The notes beneath the pieces are model-generated. The model was not told the origin of the DNA. It searched no databases and worked only from the letters and a program-made list of their open reading frames with translations. The position numbers were made by a program, and so were the translations under genes. From Acidimicrobiia bacterium (GTDB lineage Bacteria; Actinomycetota; Acidimicrobiia; Spongiisociales; UBA11373): 37,060 nucleotides of DNA. Positions 8,768 through 15,920 of this stretch are shown piece after piece (position 1 is the stretch's first letter; the number at the start of each line of letters is the position of its first letter). Location of the stretch: contig JAFGCH010000063.1 in NCBI GenBank assembly GCA_016932695.1, forward strand, positions 1 through 37,060, given 5' to 3'.

Positions 8768-9361
8768 TCAGTCGCCCAGCAAGGCGGCTTGCACCATGGC
8801 GATGAGGATCTCGGCTTCGCGCTCGGGGTTCATCCCGCTGTCGTAGTAGGCGACGCAGAGGCACATCCACAGCCCGGCGTGGACCATGAGGCGGACGGCC
8901 CGGTCGTCCAGGTCGGGGCGCAGGCGGCTCAGGGCCTCGACCCAGGCGGCTACGTGCCGCCGCTCTGCCCGATCCACCCAGCGCCGGGTGTCGGGGGCCA
9001 GGGCGTGCCGCTCCCGCATGATCACCGCCGAGATCCAGCGATCGGCGATCAAGCCCTCGATGAAGTTCCGGATGAGGCCGTCGAGGACCTCGCGCGGGAT
9101 GCCCGGGCCGGTGAGGATGGCCTGGTTCCGCTCCAGCCACCCGCCCAGGGCCTGGCGTATTCCGGTCGCCAGGATCTGCTCCTTGCTCTCGAAGTGGCGG
9201 TAGATGCCGGGCCCGGTGATGCCGGCGGCGGCGCCGATCTCGTCCATGCCGGTGGCGTGGTAGCCCTTGCGGTGGAAGAGGTCCATGGCCGCGGCCAGGA
9301 TGCGGGCACGGCGGTCGGGGCGCCGCTTGGCCCCCTCGGGAAGGCGGGAGGCGCCGCTCAT
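8768..9361 (-). CDS. TetR family transcriptional regulator
   Basis: The 197-residue protein has an N-terminal TetR helix-turn-helix at about residues 15-60: RRARILAAAMDLFHRKGYHATGMDEIGAAAGITGPGIYRHFESKEQIL. The remainder is a helical ligand-binding domain with VAAWVEALSRLRPDL and an MVQAALLGD end. Its ATG (9361-9359) overlaps the TGA stop (9360-9358) of the PrpE-like gene in an ATGA arrangement, so it is made by coupled translation with the synthetase. TetR proteins in this setting usually sense an acyl-CoA and repress their own operon. Candidate sites are the inverted repeat at 11306-11323 and the palindrome at 7769-7783. Confidence 0.9.
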   Translation of the reverse strand: MSGASRLPEGAKRRPDRRARILAAAMDLFHRKGYHATGMDEIGAAAGITGPGIYRHFESKEQILATGIRQALGGWLERNQAILTGPGIPREVLDGLIRNFIEGLIADRWISAVIMRERHALAPDTRRWVDRAERRHVAAWVEALSRLRPDLDDRAVRLMVHAGLWMCLCVAYYDSGMNPEREAEILIAMVQAALLGD

Positions 9362-11274
9362 GGCCGGGCTTGCGGCGCCGGGTCCTCGGGGAAGCCGAGG
9401 GCCGCCAGGGCCCGGCCGACCTCGTCGAGGCTGGTGGGGTCGTCGATGGTGGCGGGGGTGTTCCATTGTTCGCCGTCGGCGATTTGGCGCATGGTGCCGC
9501 GGAGGATCTTGCCGGAGCGGGTTTTGGGGAGGCGGGTGACGACGCTGGCTTGTTTGAAGGCGGCGACGGGCCCGATGCGATCGCGGACCATGGCGACGAG
9601 TTCGGCGACGATGTCGGTTTCGGGGCGGTCGACGCCTTGTTTGAGGACGACGAAGCCGACGGGGACTTGGCCTTTGAGACGGTCGGCGACGCCGATGACG
9701 GCGCATTCGGCGACGGCGGGGTGGGAGGCGAGGACTTCTTCCATGGCGCCGGTGGAGAGGCGGTGGCCGGCGACGTTGATGATGTCGTCGATGCGGCTCA
9801 TGATCCACAGGTAGCCGTCGGGGTCCCGGTAGCCGGCGTCGCCGGTGAGGTAGTAGCCGGGGTAGCGCTCCAGGTAGGAGGAGATGAAGCCCCCGTCGTT
9901 CTGCCACAGGGTGGGGAGGTTGCCGGGAGGTAGGGGGAGGCGGATGGTGATGGTGCCGATCTGGTCGGCGGGCAGGGGCTGGCCTTCGGGGTTGAGGATC
10001 TGCACGTCGTAGCCGGGGGCGGGGACGCCGGCGGAGCCGGGCTTGACCGGCAGCGCTTCGATGCCCAGGCAGTTGGCGGCGATGGCCCAGCCGGTCTCGG
10101 TCTGCCACCAGTGGTCGATGACCGGCACCCTGAGCTTGTCCTGCGCCCATCCGAGGGTGTCGGGGTCGCAGCGTTCCCCGGCCAGGAACAGGGTACGGAA
10201 ACGGCTCAGGTCGTAGCCGCCGACGAGTCTCCCTTCGGGGTCTTGCTGTTTGATGGCTCGCAGAGCGGTGGGGGCGGTGAACATCACGCTCACCCCGTGG
10301 TCGGCCACTACCCGCCAGAAGGCCCCGGCGTCGGGGGTGCCCACCGGTTTGCCCTCGTACAGCACGGTGGTGCAGCCGTGGAGGAGGGGGGCGTAGACGA
10401 TGTAGGAGTGCCCCACCACCCAGCCCACATCCGACGCCGCCCAGTACACCTCCCCGGGCCGCACGTCGTAGATGTGCTCCATGCTCCACCGGAGGGCGAC
10501 GGCGTGCCCGCCGTTGTCCCGCACCACCCCCTTGGGCACCCCGGTAGTGCCCGAGGTGTAGAGGATGTACAGCGGGTCGGTGGCCGCCACCGGCACACAT
10601 GGCGCCGGCTCGGCATCGGCCATCACCGTCTCCCAGTCCAGATCCCGGCCCGGGACCAAAGCCGCCTCCGCCTGGGGCCGCTGCCGGATCACACACCGCT
10701 CCGGCCGATGCGAAGCGATCTCCAGCGCCCGGTCCAACAGCGGCTTGTAAGCCACCACCCGGGAGGCCTCCAGACCGCAGGAAGCCGACAGGATCACCCG
10801 CGGCTTGGCATCATCCACCCGGGTGGCCAGCTCCTTGGCGGCAAACCCGCCGAACACCACCGAATGCACCGCCCCGATACGGGCACAGGCCAGCATCGAG
10901 ATCACCGCCTCGGGGATCATCGGCATGTAGATGATCACCCGATCCCCCCGCTCCACCCCCAAAGACCGCAAGCCCCCCGCCACCCGGGCCACCTCGTCCC
11001 GCAGCTCCCGGAACGTGTACCGGCGCACCACCCCCGTCACCGGGCTGTCGTACACCAACGCCACCTGATCCCCCCGCCCCGCATCCACATGACGATCCAC
11101 CGCGTTATGACACGTGTTCAACACCCCACCCGCAAACCAGCGGAAAAACGGCGGGTTAGAACCATCCAACGCCCGCGAAAACGGCTCCTCCCAACCGATG
11201 CCCGCCGCCGCCTCCCCCCAAAACCCCTCCGGATCGGCCAACGAACGAGCATGAGCCTCGGCATAAGCGCCCAC
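9358..11274 (-). CDS. PrpE-like propionyl/acetyl-CoA synthetase (AMP-forming)
   Basis: This is an ANL-superfamily ligase of 638 residues. The P-loop-like motif is YILYTSGTTGVPKG, the A5 core is WWQTETGW, and the A7/A8 region holds YLTGDAGYRD and IDDIINVAGHRLS. The acylatable lysine is about Lys589 in KTRSGKILRG. EGKPVGTPDAGAFWRVV and WSMEHIYDV favour the PrpE/ACSS3 branch over acetyl-CoA synthetase. It activates a short acid to acyl-adenylate and then acyl-CoA. I choose GTG 11274 because GGGAGGGG lies 6 nt upstream; an upstream TTG at 11298 would leave that site inside the gene. Codon use changes sharply along the gene: the 5' part prefers T/G-ending codons (TTG, TTT, GAT, GCG), the 3' part C-ending codons plus GAA, CAA and AAA. 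Confidence 0.9.
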   Translation of the reverse strand: MGAYAEAHARSLADPEGFWGEAAAGIGWEEPFSRALDGSNPPFFRWFAGGVLNTCHNAVDRHVDAGRGDQVALVYDSPVTGVVRRYTFRELRDEVARVAGGLRSLGVERGDRVIIYMPMIPEAVISMLACARIGAVHSVVFGGFAAKELATRVDDAKPRVILSASCGLEASRVVAYKPLLDRALEIASHRPERCVIRQRPQAEAALVPGRDLDWETVMADAEPAPCVPVAATDPLYILYTSGTTGVPKGVVRDNGGHAVALRWSMEHIYDVRPGEVYWAASDVGWVVGHSYIVYAPLLHGCTTVLYEGKPVGTPDAGAFWRVVADHGVSVMFTAPTALRAIKQQDPEGRLVGGYDLSRFRTLFLAGERCDPDTLGWAQDKLRVPVIDHWWQTETGWAIAANCLGIEALPVKPGSAGVPAPGYDVQILNPEGQPLPADQIGTITIRLPLPPGNLPTLWQNDGGFISSYLERYPGYYLTGDAGYRDPDGYLWIMSRIDDIINVAGHRLSTGAMEEVLASHPAVAECAVIGVADRLKGQVPVGFVVLKQGVDRPETDIVAELVAMVRDRIGPVAAFKQASVVTRLPKTRSGKILRGTMRQIADGEQWNTPATIDDPTSLDEVGRALAALGFPEDPAPQARP

Positions 11275-11298
11275 GACTAACCCCTCCCGATGATGCAA

Positions 11299-11391
11299 CC
11301 AGCCATGTTAATCAGCGCTAACAAGGGCGGTCGGACCGTTGCCTAGTACCGTAAAGGGAGCGCGAGTGGTGGAGCGGCCGGGGGAGGGCTT
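11299..11391. promoter_or_regulatory. Divergent control region of the PrpE-like/TetR operon and the PfkB kinase
   Basis: TAACAT (11310-11305, minus) is a possible -10 box giving a leader of about 24 nt with GGGAGGGG for the synthetase. TACCGT (11347-11352, plus) is a possible -10 box for the kinase, whose ribosome site GGGGGAGGG precedes GTG 11392. An inverted repeat overlaps the minus-strand box. Confidence 0.4.
11306..11323. promoter_or_regulatory. Candidate TetR operator, TGTTA-N8-TAACA inverted repeat
   Basis: Perfect 5-base arms TGTTA (11306-11310) and TAACA (11319-11323) flank 8 bases. The left arm overlaps the proposed -10 box of the PrpE-like/TetR operon, where binding would autoregulate the operon. 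The arms are short, so chance is possible. Confidence 0.35.
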
Positions 11392-12312
11392 GTGAAGGTC
11401 GCCTGCATCGGGGCGGTGCACATCGACGCCAAGGCACGCCTGGTGGGTGAGGCCCACCCGGCTACCTCGAACCCGGCGCGGGTGGTGCGTACCCCCGGCG
11501 GGGTAGCGGGGAACGTGGCACGCAACCTGGGCCGGCTGGGACTGCCGGTGAGCCTTTTCTCCATCATCGGGGATGATGCCGAAGGGCGCGCTCTCCTGGG
11601 TGAGCTGCACGCCGCCGCGGTGGATACCTCGGGGGTGCGCCGCTCCACGGGGCCGCCCACCGCGTCCTATCTGGCAGTGCTCGACCGGGACGGCCGGCTG
11701 ATGGTGGCCGCTGCCGACATGGAGGTATACGAGGCCCTCGACCCCTCTTGGGCCGATAGGGTGGGGCGCACCCTGGCTCGATTCGATGCCTGGGTGCTGG
11801 ATGCCAACCTGCCCGGTCCTACCCTGGCCCGGCTGATGGAATACGCCGGAGAGGCCCTGGTGGTGGGCGACCCGGTCTCGGTGCCCAAGGCGCCCCGTCT
11901 GGGAGGGGTCCTGCCTCGCCTGGACGCCGTCTTCCCGGATCGAGCCGAGGCCCTGGTCCTCGCCGGGCTGCCCCCCGGTGCCGAAGCCTCGGTGGCCGCC
12001 GCCGCCGCCGGCGTGCGGCGGCGCGGCGCTCGCTCGGTGATCGTCTCCCTGGGCTCGCGCGGCGCCTATGTGGACGAGAGCGCCGGGACGCGCCAGGTGG
12101 CTCCGGTACCCGCCCGGTCCGTGGTCGACGTGACCGGGGCGGGGGATGCCCAGATCGCCGGCTACGTCTACGGCCTGTCGCGCCCCGATGGGGTCCATCA
12201 CCCGCTGGAGTGGGGTATGGCAGCCGCCAGCCTCACCGTAGAGACCATCGACTCGGCGCGCGCCGACCTGACCCCGGCGCTCCTCCTCGGCCGGCTCGAG
12301 GGCCGCCGCTGA
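11392..12312 (+). CDS. PfkB family carbohydrate kinase (ribokinase/pseudouridine kinase type)
   Basis: The 306-residue protein has the PfkB signature 1 region RVVRTPGGVAGNVARNLGRLG near residues 28-48 and signature 2 DVTGAGDAQIAGYVYGL near residues 246-262. The Asp of GAGD is the catalytic base and the surrounding glycines form the anion hole. These kinases move phosphate from ATP to a sugar or nucleoside hydroxyl. The short first strand KVACIGAVHIDAK is like pseudouridine kinases, but no pseudouridine-5'-phosphate glycosidase gene is adjacent, so the substrate is open. GTG 11392 is preceded by GGGGGAGGG. It is a single-gene unit followed by a hairpin. Confidence 0.85.
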   Translation: MKVACIGAVHIDAKARLVGEAHPATSNPARVVRTPGGVAGNVARNLGRLGLPVSLFSIIGDDAEGRALLGELHAAAVDTSGVRRSTGPPTASYLAVLDRDGRLMVAAADMEVYEALDPSWADRVGRTLARFDAWVLDANLPGPTLARLMEYAGEALVVGDPVSVPKAPRLGGVLPRLDAVFPDRAEALVLAGLPPGAEASVAAAAAGVRRRGARSVIVSLGSRGAYVDESAGTRQVAPVPARSVVDVTGAGDAQIAGYVYGLSRPDGVHHPLEWGMAAASLTVETIDSARADLTPALLLGRLEGRR

Positions 12313-12329
12313 CCGGTCCCGGCGCGAAA

Positions 12330-12346
12330 CCGCCGCCTTGCGGCGG
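12330..12346 (+). terminator. Possible terminator hairpin after the PfkB kinase
   Basis: CCGCCGC, a CTT loop and GCGGCGG form a 7-bp all-GC stem 17 bases after the kinase stop. There is no T-run, which is common in high-GC actinobacteria but leaves the call weak. The remaining intergenic stretch up to 12505 shows nothing else I can name. Confidence 0.35.
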
Positions 12347-12505
12347 CGGCTCGCCGGCGCTGCCTCTTGGCCTGCTGGGTCAGCGCCCTAGGTTGTCGAC
12401 GCCCCGGCGTCTTGACGGTCCTCCGGGGATGGGCAGCTTCAGTGAACCACGGGGCAGGTAAACGTGGCATAAACACCGTGGGGAGGTGCGGAGGCAGGGC
12501 ATTGC

Positions 12506-12511
12506 TAGCGT
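12506..12511 (+). promoter_or_regulatory. -10 box TAGCGT of a leaderless-type promoter
   Basis: TAGCGT is followed by a 7-nt spacer and ATG 12519, the start that gives a clean signal peptide. No ribosome site lies at a usable distance. Confidence 0.45.
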
Positions 12512-12518
12512 GGCGGTC

Positions 12519-13970
12519 ATGACGCTATCCACCCGATACCGGGCCGCGTTCCTGGCGATCGCCGTCCTGGTCCTGCTGCTCACCGCGGCCGTCGGAGCCG
12601 AGGAGCCCCAGGACGATGCCGTGCCGGGCGAGTCCCTCGACCCGCGTATCGTCGGCGGCGTCGAGGTCCAGCCGCCCGGCAAGTACCCGTTCATCGTGGC
12701 TCTGGTCTTCGCCTCCGAGCCGGATACCTACTGGGGGCAGTACTGCGCCGGCACCCTCATCGACCCGTGGTGGGTGCTCACCGCCGGCCACTGCGTCTCG
12801 TTCCCGGCGGCCAACCAGCCCTGGGAAGTGGATGTGGTCGCCGGGCGCCACGACCTGCGCTACGGCACCGACGGGGAGCGGATCGGGATCACCGACATCT
12901 TCCTCCATCCGGGGTACGACGACAGCACCCTGGCCAACGACCTCGCCCTGCTCCGCCTGGAGAGAGCGGCCGTCGCGGCCACCCCCCTGGCGCTGGCCAC
13001 CGGCGCCGACGGGGATCTGTTCGCGCCCGGGGCTCTTGCCACGGTGATCGGTTGGGGGGCCACCCTGGGCAACCCACCGGGCACGCCCAACTACCCCGAC
13101 ACCCTGCGCGAGGTGCAGGTACCCATCGTCGCCGACGCCGACTGCACCGCGGCGTACGGGAGTGAGTTCATCCCGCCCGGCCAGATCTGCGCCGGGGATC
13201 TGCTCAACGGGGGAATCGACTCCTGCTACGGGGACAGCGGCGGGCCGCTGTTCGTGGCCGATGGGACCGACTACCTGCACGTGGGCATCGTGTCCACCGG
13301 CAAGGACTGCGCCCTGGCGGGCTTCCCGGGCATCTACACCCGCACCGCCACCTACGCCGAGTGGGCACAGGAGACCGTGACCGCCAATCCGGTACCGCTC
13401 TGCCGGGGGAGGACGGCCACTTTGGTGGGCACCATCAAGGATGACGTGCTCCGCGGCACCGTCGGGGACGATGTGATCGTCGGGCGGGCCGGCAGCGATG
13501 CCATCTACGGCGACGGCGGGGCCGACGTCATCTGCGCCGGGGCGGGCCGCGACATGGTGGAGGCCGGGGCCGGGGCCGACGTAGTCATCGGCGGGTCGGG
13601 CGGCGACCGGCTCTTCGGCGGCTTGGGCCACGACTTCCTGGCGGGCGGGTCGGGCCGGGACCGTCTGTACGGGGGCGAGGGCAACGATCGGCTCTTCGGC
13701 GGCGCCGACACCGACGTGGCTCTCGGCGAGGCGGGCGACGACCTGATCTACGGGGGCGACGGCCCCGACCGCCTCTACGGTGGGGAAGGCCGGGATGCTC
13801 TCTCCGGGTTCGGCGGCGACGACCGGATCCTCGGCGGCCCCGGCGACGACGAACTCACGGGCGGCGAAGGATTCGACTTCCTGCGCGGTGGCGGCGGTGT
13901 CGACCGCTGCTTCGGCGGCGAAGACGTCGTATGCGAGGCGGCCCACTCGACCTTCCATCTGCCGCAATGA
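12519..13970 (+). CDS. Secreted trypsin-like serine protease with C-terminal RTX calcium-binding repeats
   Basis: The 483-residue precursor begins with a signal peptide (basic RYR, then the hydrophobic core AAFLAIAVLVLLLTAAVGA). A short propeptide ends at the activation site R-IVGG. The S1 (chymotrypsin-fold) domain follows to about residue 290 with triad His91 (TAGHCV), Asp141 (NDLALL) and Ser240 (GDSGGPL). Asp234, six before the serine, fits a trypsin-like pocket for Arg/Lys. Residues about 310-470 are GGxGxDxx nonapeptide repeats that should bind calcium and fold as a beta-roll, closed by a Cys-rich end (DRCFGGEDVVCEA). ATG 12519 is chosen over GTG 12486 because the latter sits inside its own GGGGAGG. 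The protease probably acts outside the cell and may need calcium for stability. Confidence 0.88.
   Translation: MTLSTRYRAAFLAIAVLVLLLTAAVGAEEPQDDAVPGESLDPRIVGGVEVQPPGKYPFIVALVFASEPDTYWGQYCAGTLIDPWWVLTAGHCVSFPAANQPWEVDVVAGRHDLRYGTDGERIGITDIFLHPGYDDSTLANDLALLRLERAAVAATPLALATGADGDLFAPGALATVIGWGATLGNPPGTPNYPDTLREVQVPIVADADCTAAYGSEFIPPGQICAGDLLNGGIDSCYGDSGGPLFVADGTDYLHVGIVSTGKDCALAGFPGIYTRTATYAEWAQETVTANPVPLCRGRTATLVGTIKDDVLRGTVGDDVIVGRAGSDAIYGDGGADVICAGAGRDMVEAGAGADVVIGGSGGDRLFGGLGHDFLAGGSGRDRLYGGEGNDRLFGGADTDVALGEAGDDLIYGGDGPDRLYGGEGRDALSGFGGDDRILGGPGDDELTGGEGFDFLRGGGGVDRCFGGEDVVCEAAHSTFHLPQ
13446..13935 (+). repeat. Tandem RTX (GGxGxDxx) nonapeptide-coding repeats
   Basis: About 17 successive nine-residue units encode patterns such as GGEGNDRLF, GGDGPDRLY and GGPGDDELT. 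At DNA level they are 27-base units with strong GGC/GAC bias but poor identity. They form the calcium-binding part of the protease and are not a DNA-level mobile repeat. Confidence 0.85.
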
Positions 13971-14005
13971 GCCGGGCCGCCTCGCCGGGTTGCTGAGGCT
14001 GCAGC

Positions 14006-15604
14006 GTGATCATCGCCAAGAGCCTCGCCGTGGAAGCCGGGGGTCGGCCCCTGCTCGAAGAGGCCGACCTGGCCCTCTACTCGGGAGACAAGGTCGGGCT
14101 CGTCGGGCGCAACGGCGCGGGCAAGACCACCCTGCTGCGCACCTTGGCGGGGCTGCGCCCGCCGGCGGCGGGGACCGTGGCTTCCTCGGGGGTGATCGGG
14201 TACCTGTCCCAGGAAGCCGCCCTGCCCGAATTGGAGCATCCGCAGGCCACGGCGCTCGAGAGGATCCTCTCGGTGCACCGCATCGGGGTGTTGCAGCGTC
14301 AGATGGAGGAGACCCGGCGGCGCATGGCGGCGACCTCGGGAGCCGAGCGCGATCGCGCCATTCGCCGCTTCGCGCGACTGGAGGCAGAATTCGAGGTGGC
14401 GGGCGGCTACCGAGCGGAGGCCGAAGCGCGCCGCTTCGCCGCCGCCGTGGGCATCGGCGAGGCAGAGATGGCCCAGCCGGTGGCCACGATGTCGGGCGGG
14501 CAGCGGCGGCGGGTGGAACTGGCTCGGGTGCTCTTCGCCGAGACCGACGCCCTGCTCCTGGACGAGCCCACCAACCACCTGGATCTCGACGCCAAGGCCT
14601 GGCTGGTCGGCTACCTGGTGGATTACCCAGGCGCTCTCCTGATGGTGAGCCACGACCTGCCGCTGCTCGACGCGGCGATCACCTCGGTGCTGGCCTTCGA
14701 GGATGGCGCCCTGGAGCACTACCGGGGGACCTACTCGCACTACCTGGAGGAGGGCGAGAAGCGCCGGGAGCAGCGGCGCCGGCAGCGGCGGCATCAGGAG
14801 GAGAAGCTGGCCCACATGGAGGCCACCATCCGGCGGTTCAAGGGCAAGACAGAGAAGATGGCTCGCAAGGCCACGACCATGGAGACCCGCGCCGAGCGGC
14901 TGCGTGCCGGGATGGTGGAGGTGGGCCGGGCGCGCCGCGGGGTAGCGGTGAGCTTCCCCCAACCCGAGCCGTCGGGCCGGGTGCCGCTGGAAGGCATCGG
15001 CCTGGCCAAGGCCTACGGCGACAACGTGGTGTTCGTAGATGTCGGCGTGCACCTCCAGCGCGGGGAGCGCCTGCTCATCCTGGGTCTGAACGGGGCGGGC
15101 AAGACCACCTTGCTGCGGATACTGGCCGGGGTGGAGGCGCCCGATCTGGGGACGGTCACCCGGGGCCACAAGGCGGCGGTGGGCTACTACGCCCAGGAGC
15201 ACGAAGGCATCGTGCCCGAGGCCACCGTCCTGCAGCACCTGCAGGCGGTGTCCGCCGAACCGGAGCGGGTGCTGCGCGCCGTGCTGGGCCACTTCCTGCT
15301 CGCCGACCGCATCGACCAGCCGGCGGGCACCCTCTCGGGCGGCGAGAAGACCAAGCTGGCCTTGGCGGTGCTGGTGGTGGGGCGCCACAACGTGCTGCTC
15401 CTCGACGAGCCCACCAACAACCTGGATCCTCAGGCCAAGGGAGCGCTGCTGGCGGCGCTGCGCGCCTACCGGGGCACCGTGGTCCTGGTGAGCCACGACG
15501 CCGACTTTGTGGCCGACCTGGCTCCCGACCGGGCCGTGCTCATGCCCGAAGGGGAGACGGCCTACTTCGACGAGTCGCTGCTCGAACTGGTGGCTTTGGC
15601 CTGA
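14006..15604 (+). CDS. ABC-F family ATPase (translation factor/antibiotic-resistance type)
   Basis: The 532-residue protein has two ABC ATPase domains and no membrane segments. Domain 1 carries Walker A GRNGAGKTT, signature MSGGQ and Walker B LLLDEPTNHLD. Domain 2 carries GLNGAGKTT, LSGGE and LLLDEPTNNLD. Between them (about residues 235-305) lies the charged interdomain linker, EEGEKRREQRRRQRRHQEEKL onward, which in ABC-F proteins reaches toward the ribosomal peptidyl-transferase centre. Members act on the ribosome as housekeeping factors (Ettα-like) or protect it from antibiotics; this one cannot be assigned. GTG 14006 has GAGG 7 nt upstream and begins 35 nt after the protease stop, so it may be cotranscribed with it. 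The stop is 3 bases from a convergent small gene. Confidence 0.9.
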   Translation: MIIAKSLAVEAGGRPLLEEADLALYSGDKVGLVGRNGAGKTTLLRTLAGLRPPAAGTVASSGVIGYLSQEAALPELEHPQATALERILSVHRIGVLQRQMEETRRRMAATSGAERDRAIRRFARLEAEFEVAGGYRAEAEARRFAAAVGIGEAEMAQPVATMSGGQRRRVELARVLFAETDALLLDEPTNHLDLDAKAWLVGYLVDYPGALLMVSHDLPLLDAAITSVLAFEDGALEHYRGTYSHYLEEGEKRREQRRRQRRHQEEKLAHMEATIRRFKGKTEKMARKATTMETRAERLRAGMVEVGRARRGVAVSFPQPEPSGRVPLEGIGLAKAYGDNVVFVDVGVHLQRGERLLILGLNGAGKTTLLRILAGVEAPDLGTVTRGHKAAVGYYAQEHEGIVPEATVLQHLQAVSAEPERVLRAVLGHFLLADRIDQPAGTLSGGEKTKLALAVLVVGRHNVLLLDEPTNNLDPQAKGALLAALRAYRGTVVLVSHDADFVADLAPDRAVLMPEGETAYFDESLLELVALA

Positions 15605-15607
15605 GGG

Positions 15608-15823
15608 CTACACGAAGTAGTTCGCCACCAGCGCCACCCCGGCGGCGAACACCAGCAGCGAGATGAAGCGGATGATGAAGTTGGTGGCCACCAGGTTTCC
15701 CACCTCGGCGCCGTGCCGGGGGTGGGGCCAGAGCCGGGCCGCCCAGTGGACGAAGGGCTGGGCTCCGAGGACCCCGTAGGAGCCGAGGAGGATCAGGGCA
15801 ATGCCGAGAACAAGTTCGACCAC
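15608..15823 (-). CDS. Small two-helix membrane protein, unknown function
   Basis: The 71-residue protein has hydrophobic segments at about residues 3-24 (ELVLGIALILLGSYGVLGAQ) and 48-69 (FIIRFISLLVFAAGVALVANY), joined by a polar loop with WPHPRHGAEVG. I do not recognise a family. The GTG start has GGAGG 6 nt upstream, which supports a real gene. It lies convergent to the ABC-F gene and divergent from the Pat-type gene, so it has its own promoter and no operon partner to hint at a role. Confidence 0.6.
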   Translation of the reverse strand: MVELVLGIALILLGSYGVLGAQPFVHWAARLWPHPRHGAEVGNLVATNFIIRFISLLVFAAGVALVANYFV

Positions 15824-15920
15824 GGCCGACCTCCGCGTCGCACGATAGTCGCCGCCGCTCCTGCATGCGGGGTGCTCCGGGATCCTGGCAGAATGCTGTC
15901 GGCCGAGATCAGGAGTGACG

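Noticed and set aside
9370-11280. Plus-strand frames opposite the PrpE-like gene, some rich in His and Pro
   Set aside because: They reflect the unusual C-rich and G-rich blocks of the synthetase codons. None has a ribosome site or domain.
13446-13935. Tandem repeat array that could be taken for a CRISPR or satellite
   Set aside because: Units are 27 bases, diverged, in frame, and encode GGxGxDxx repeats; there are no spacers or leader.
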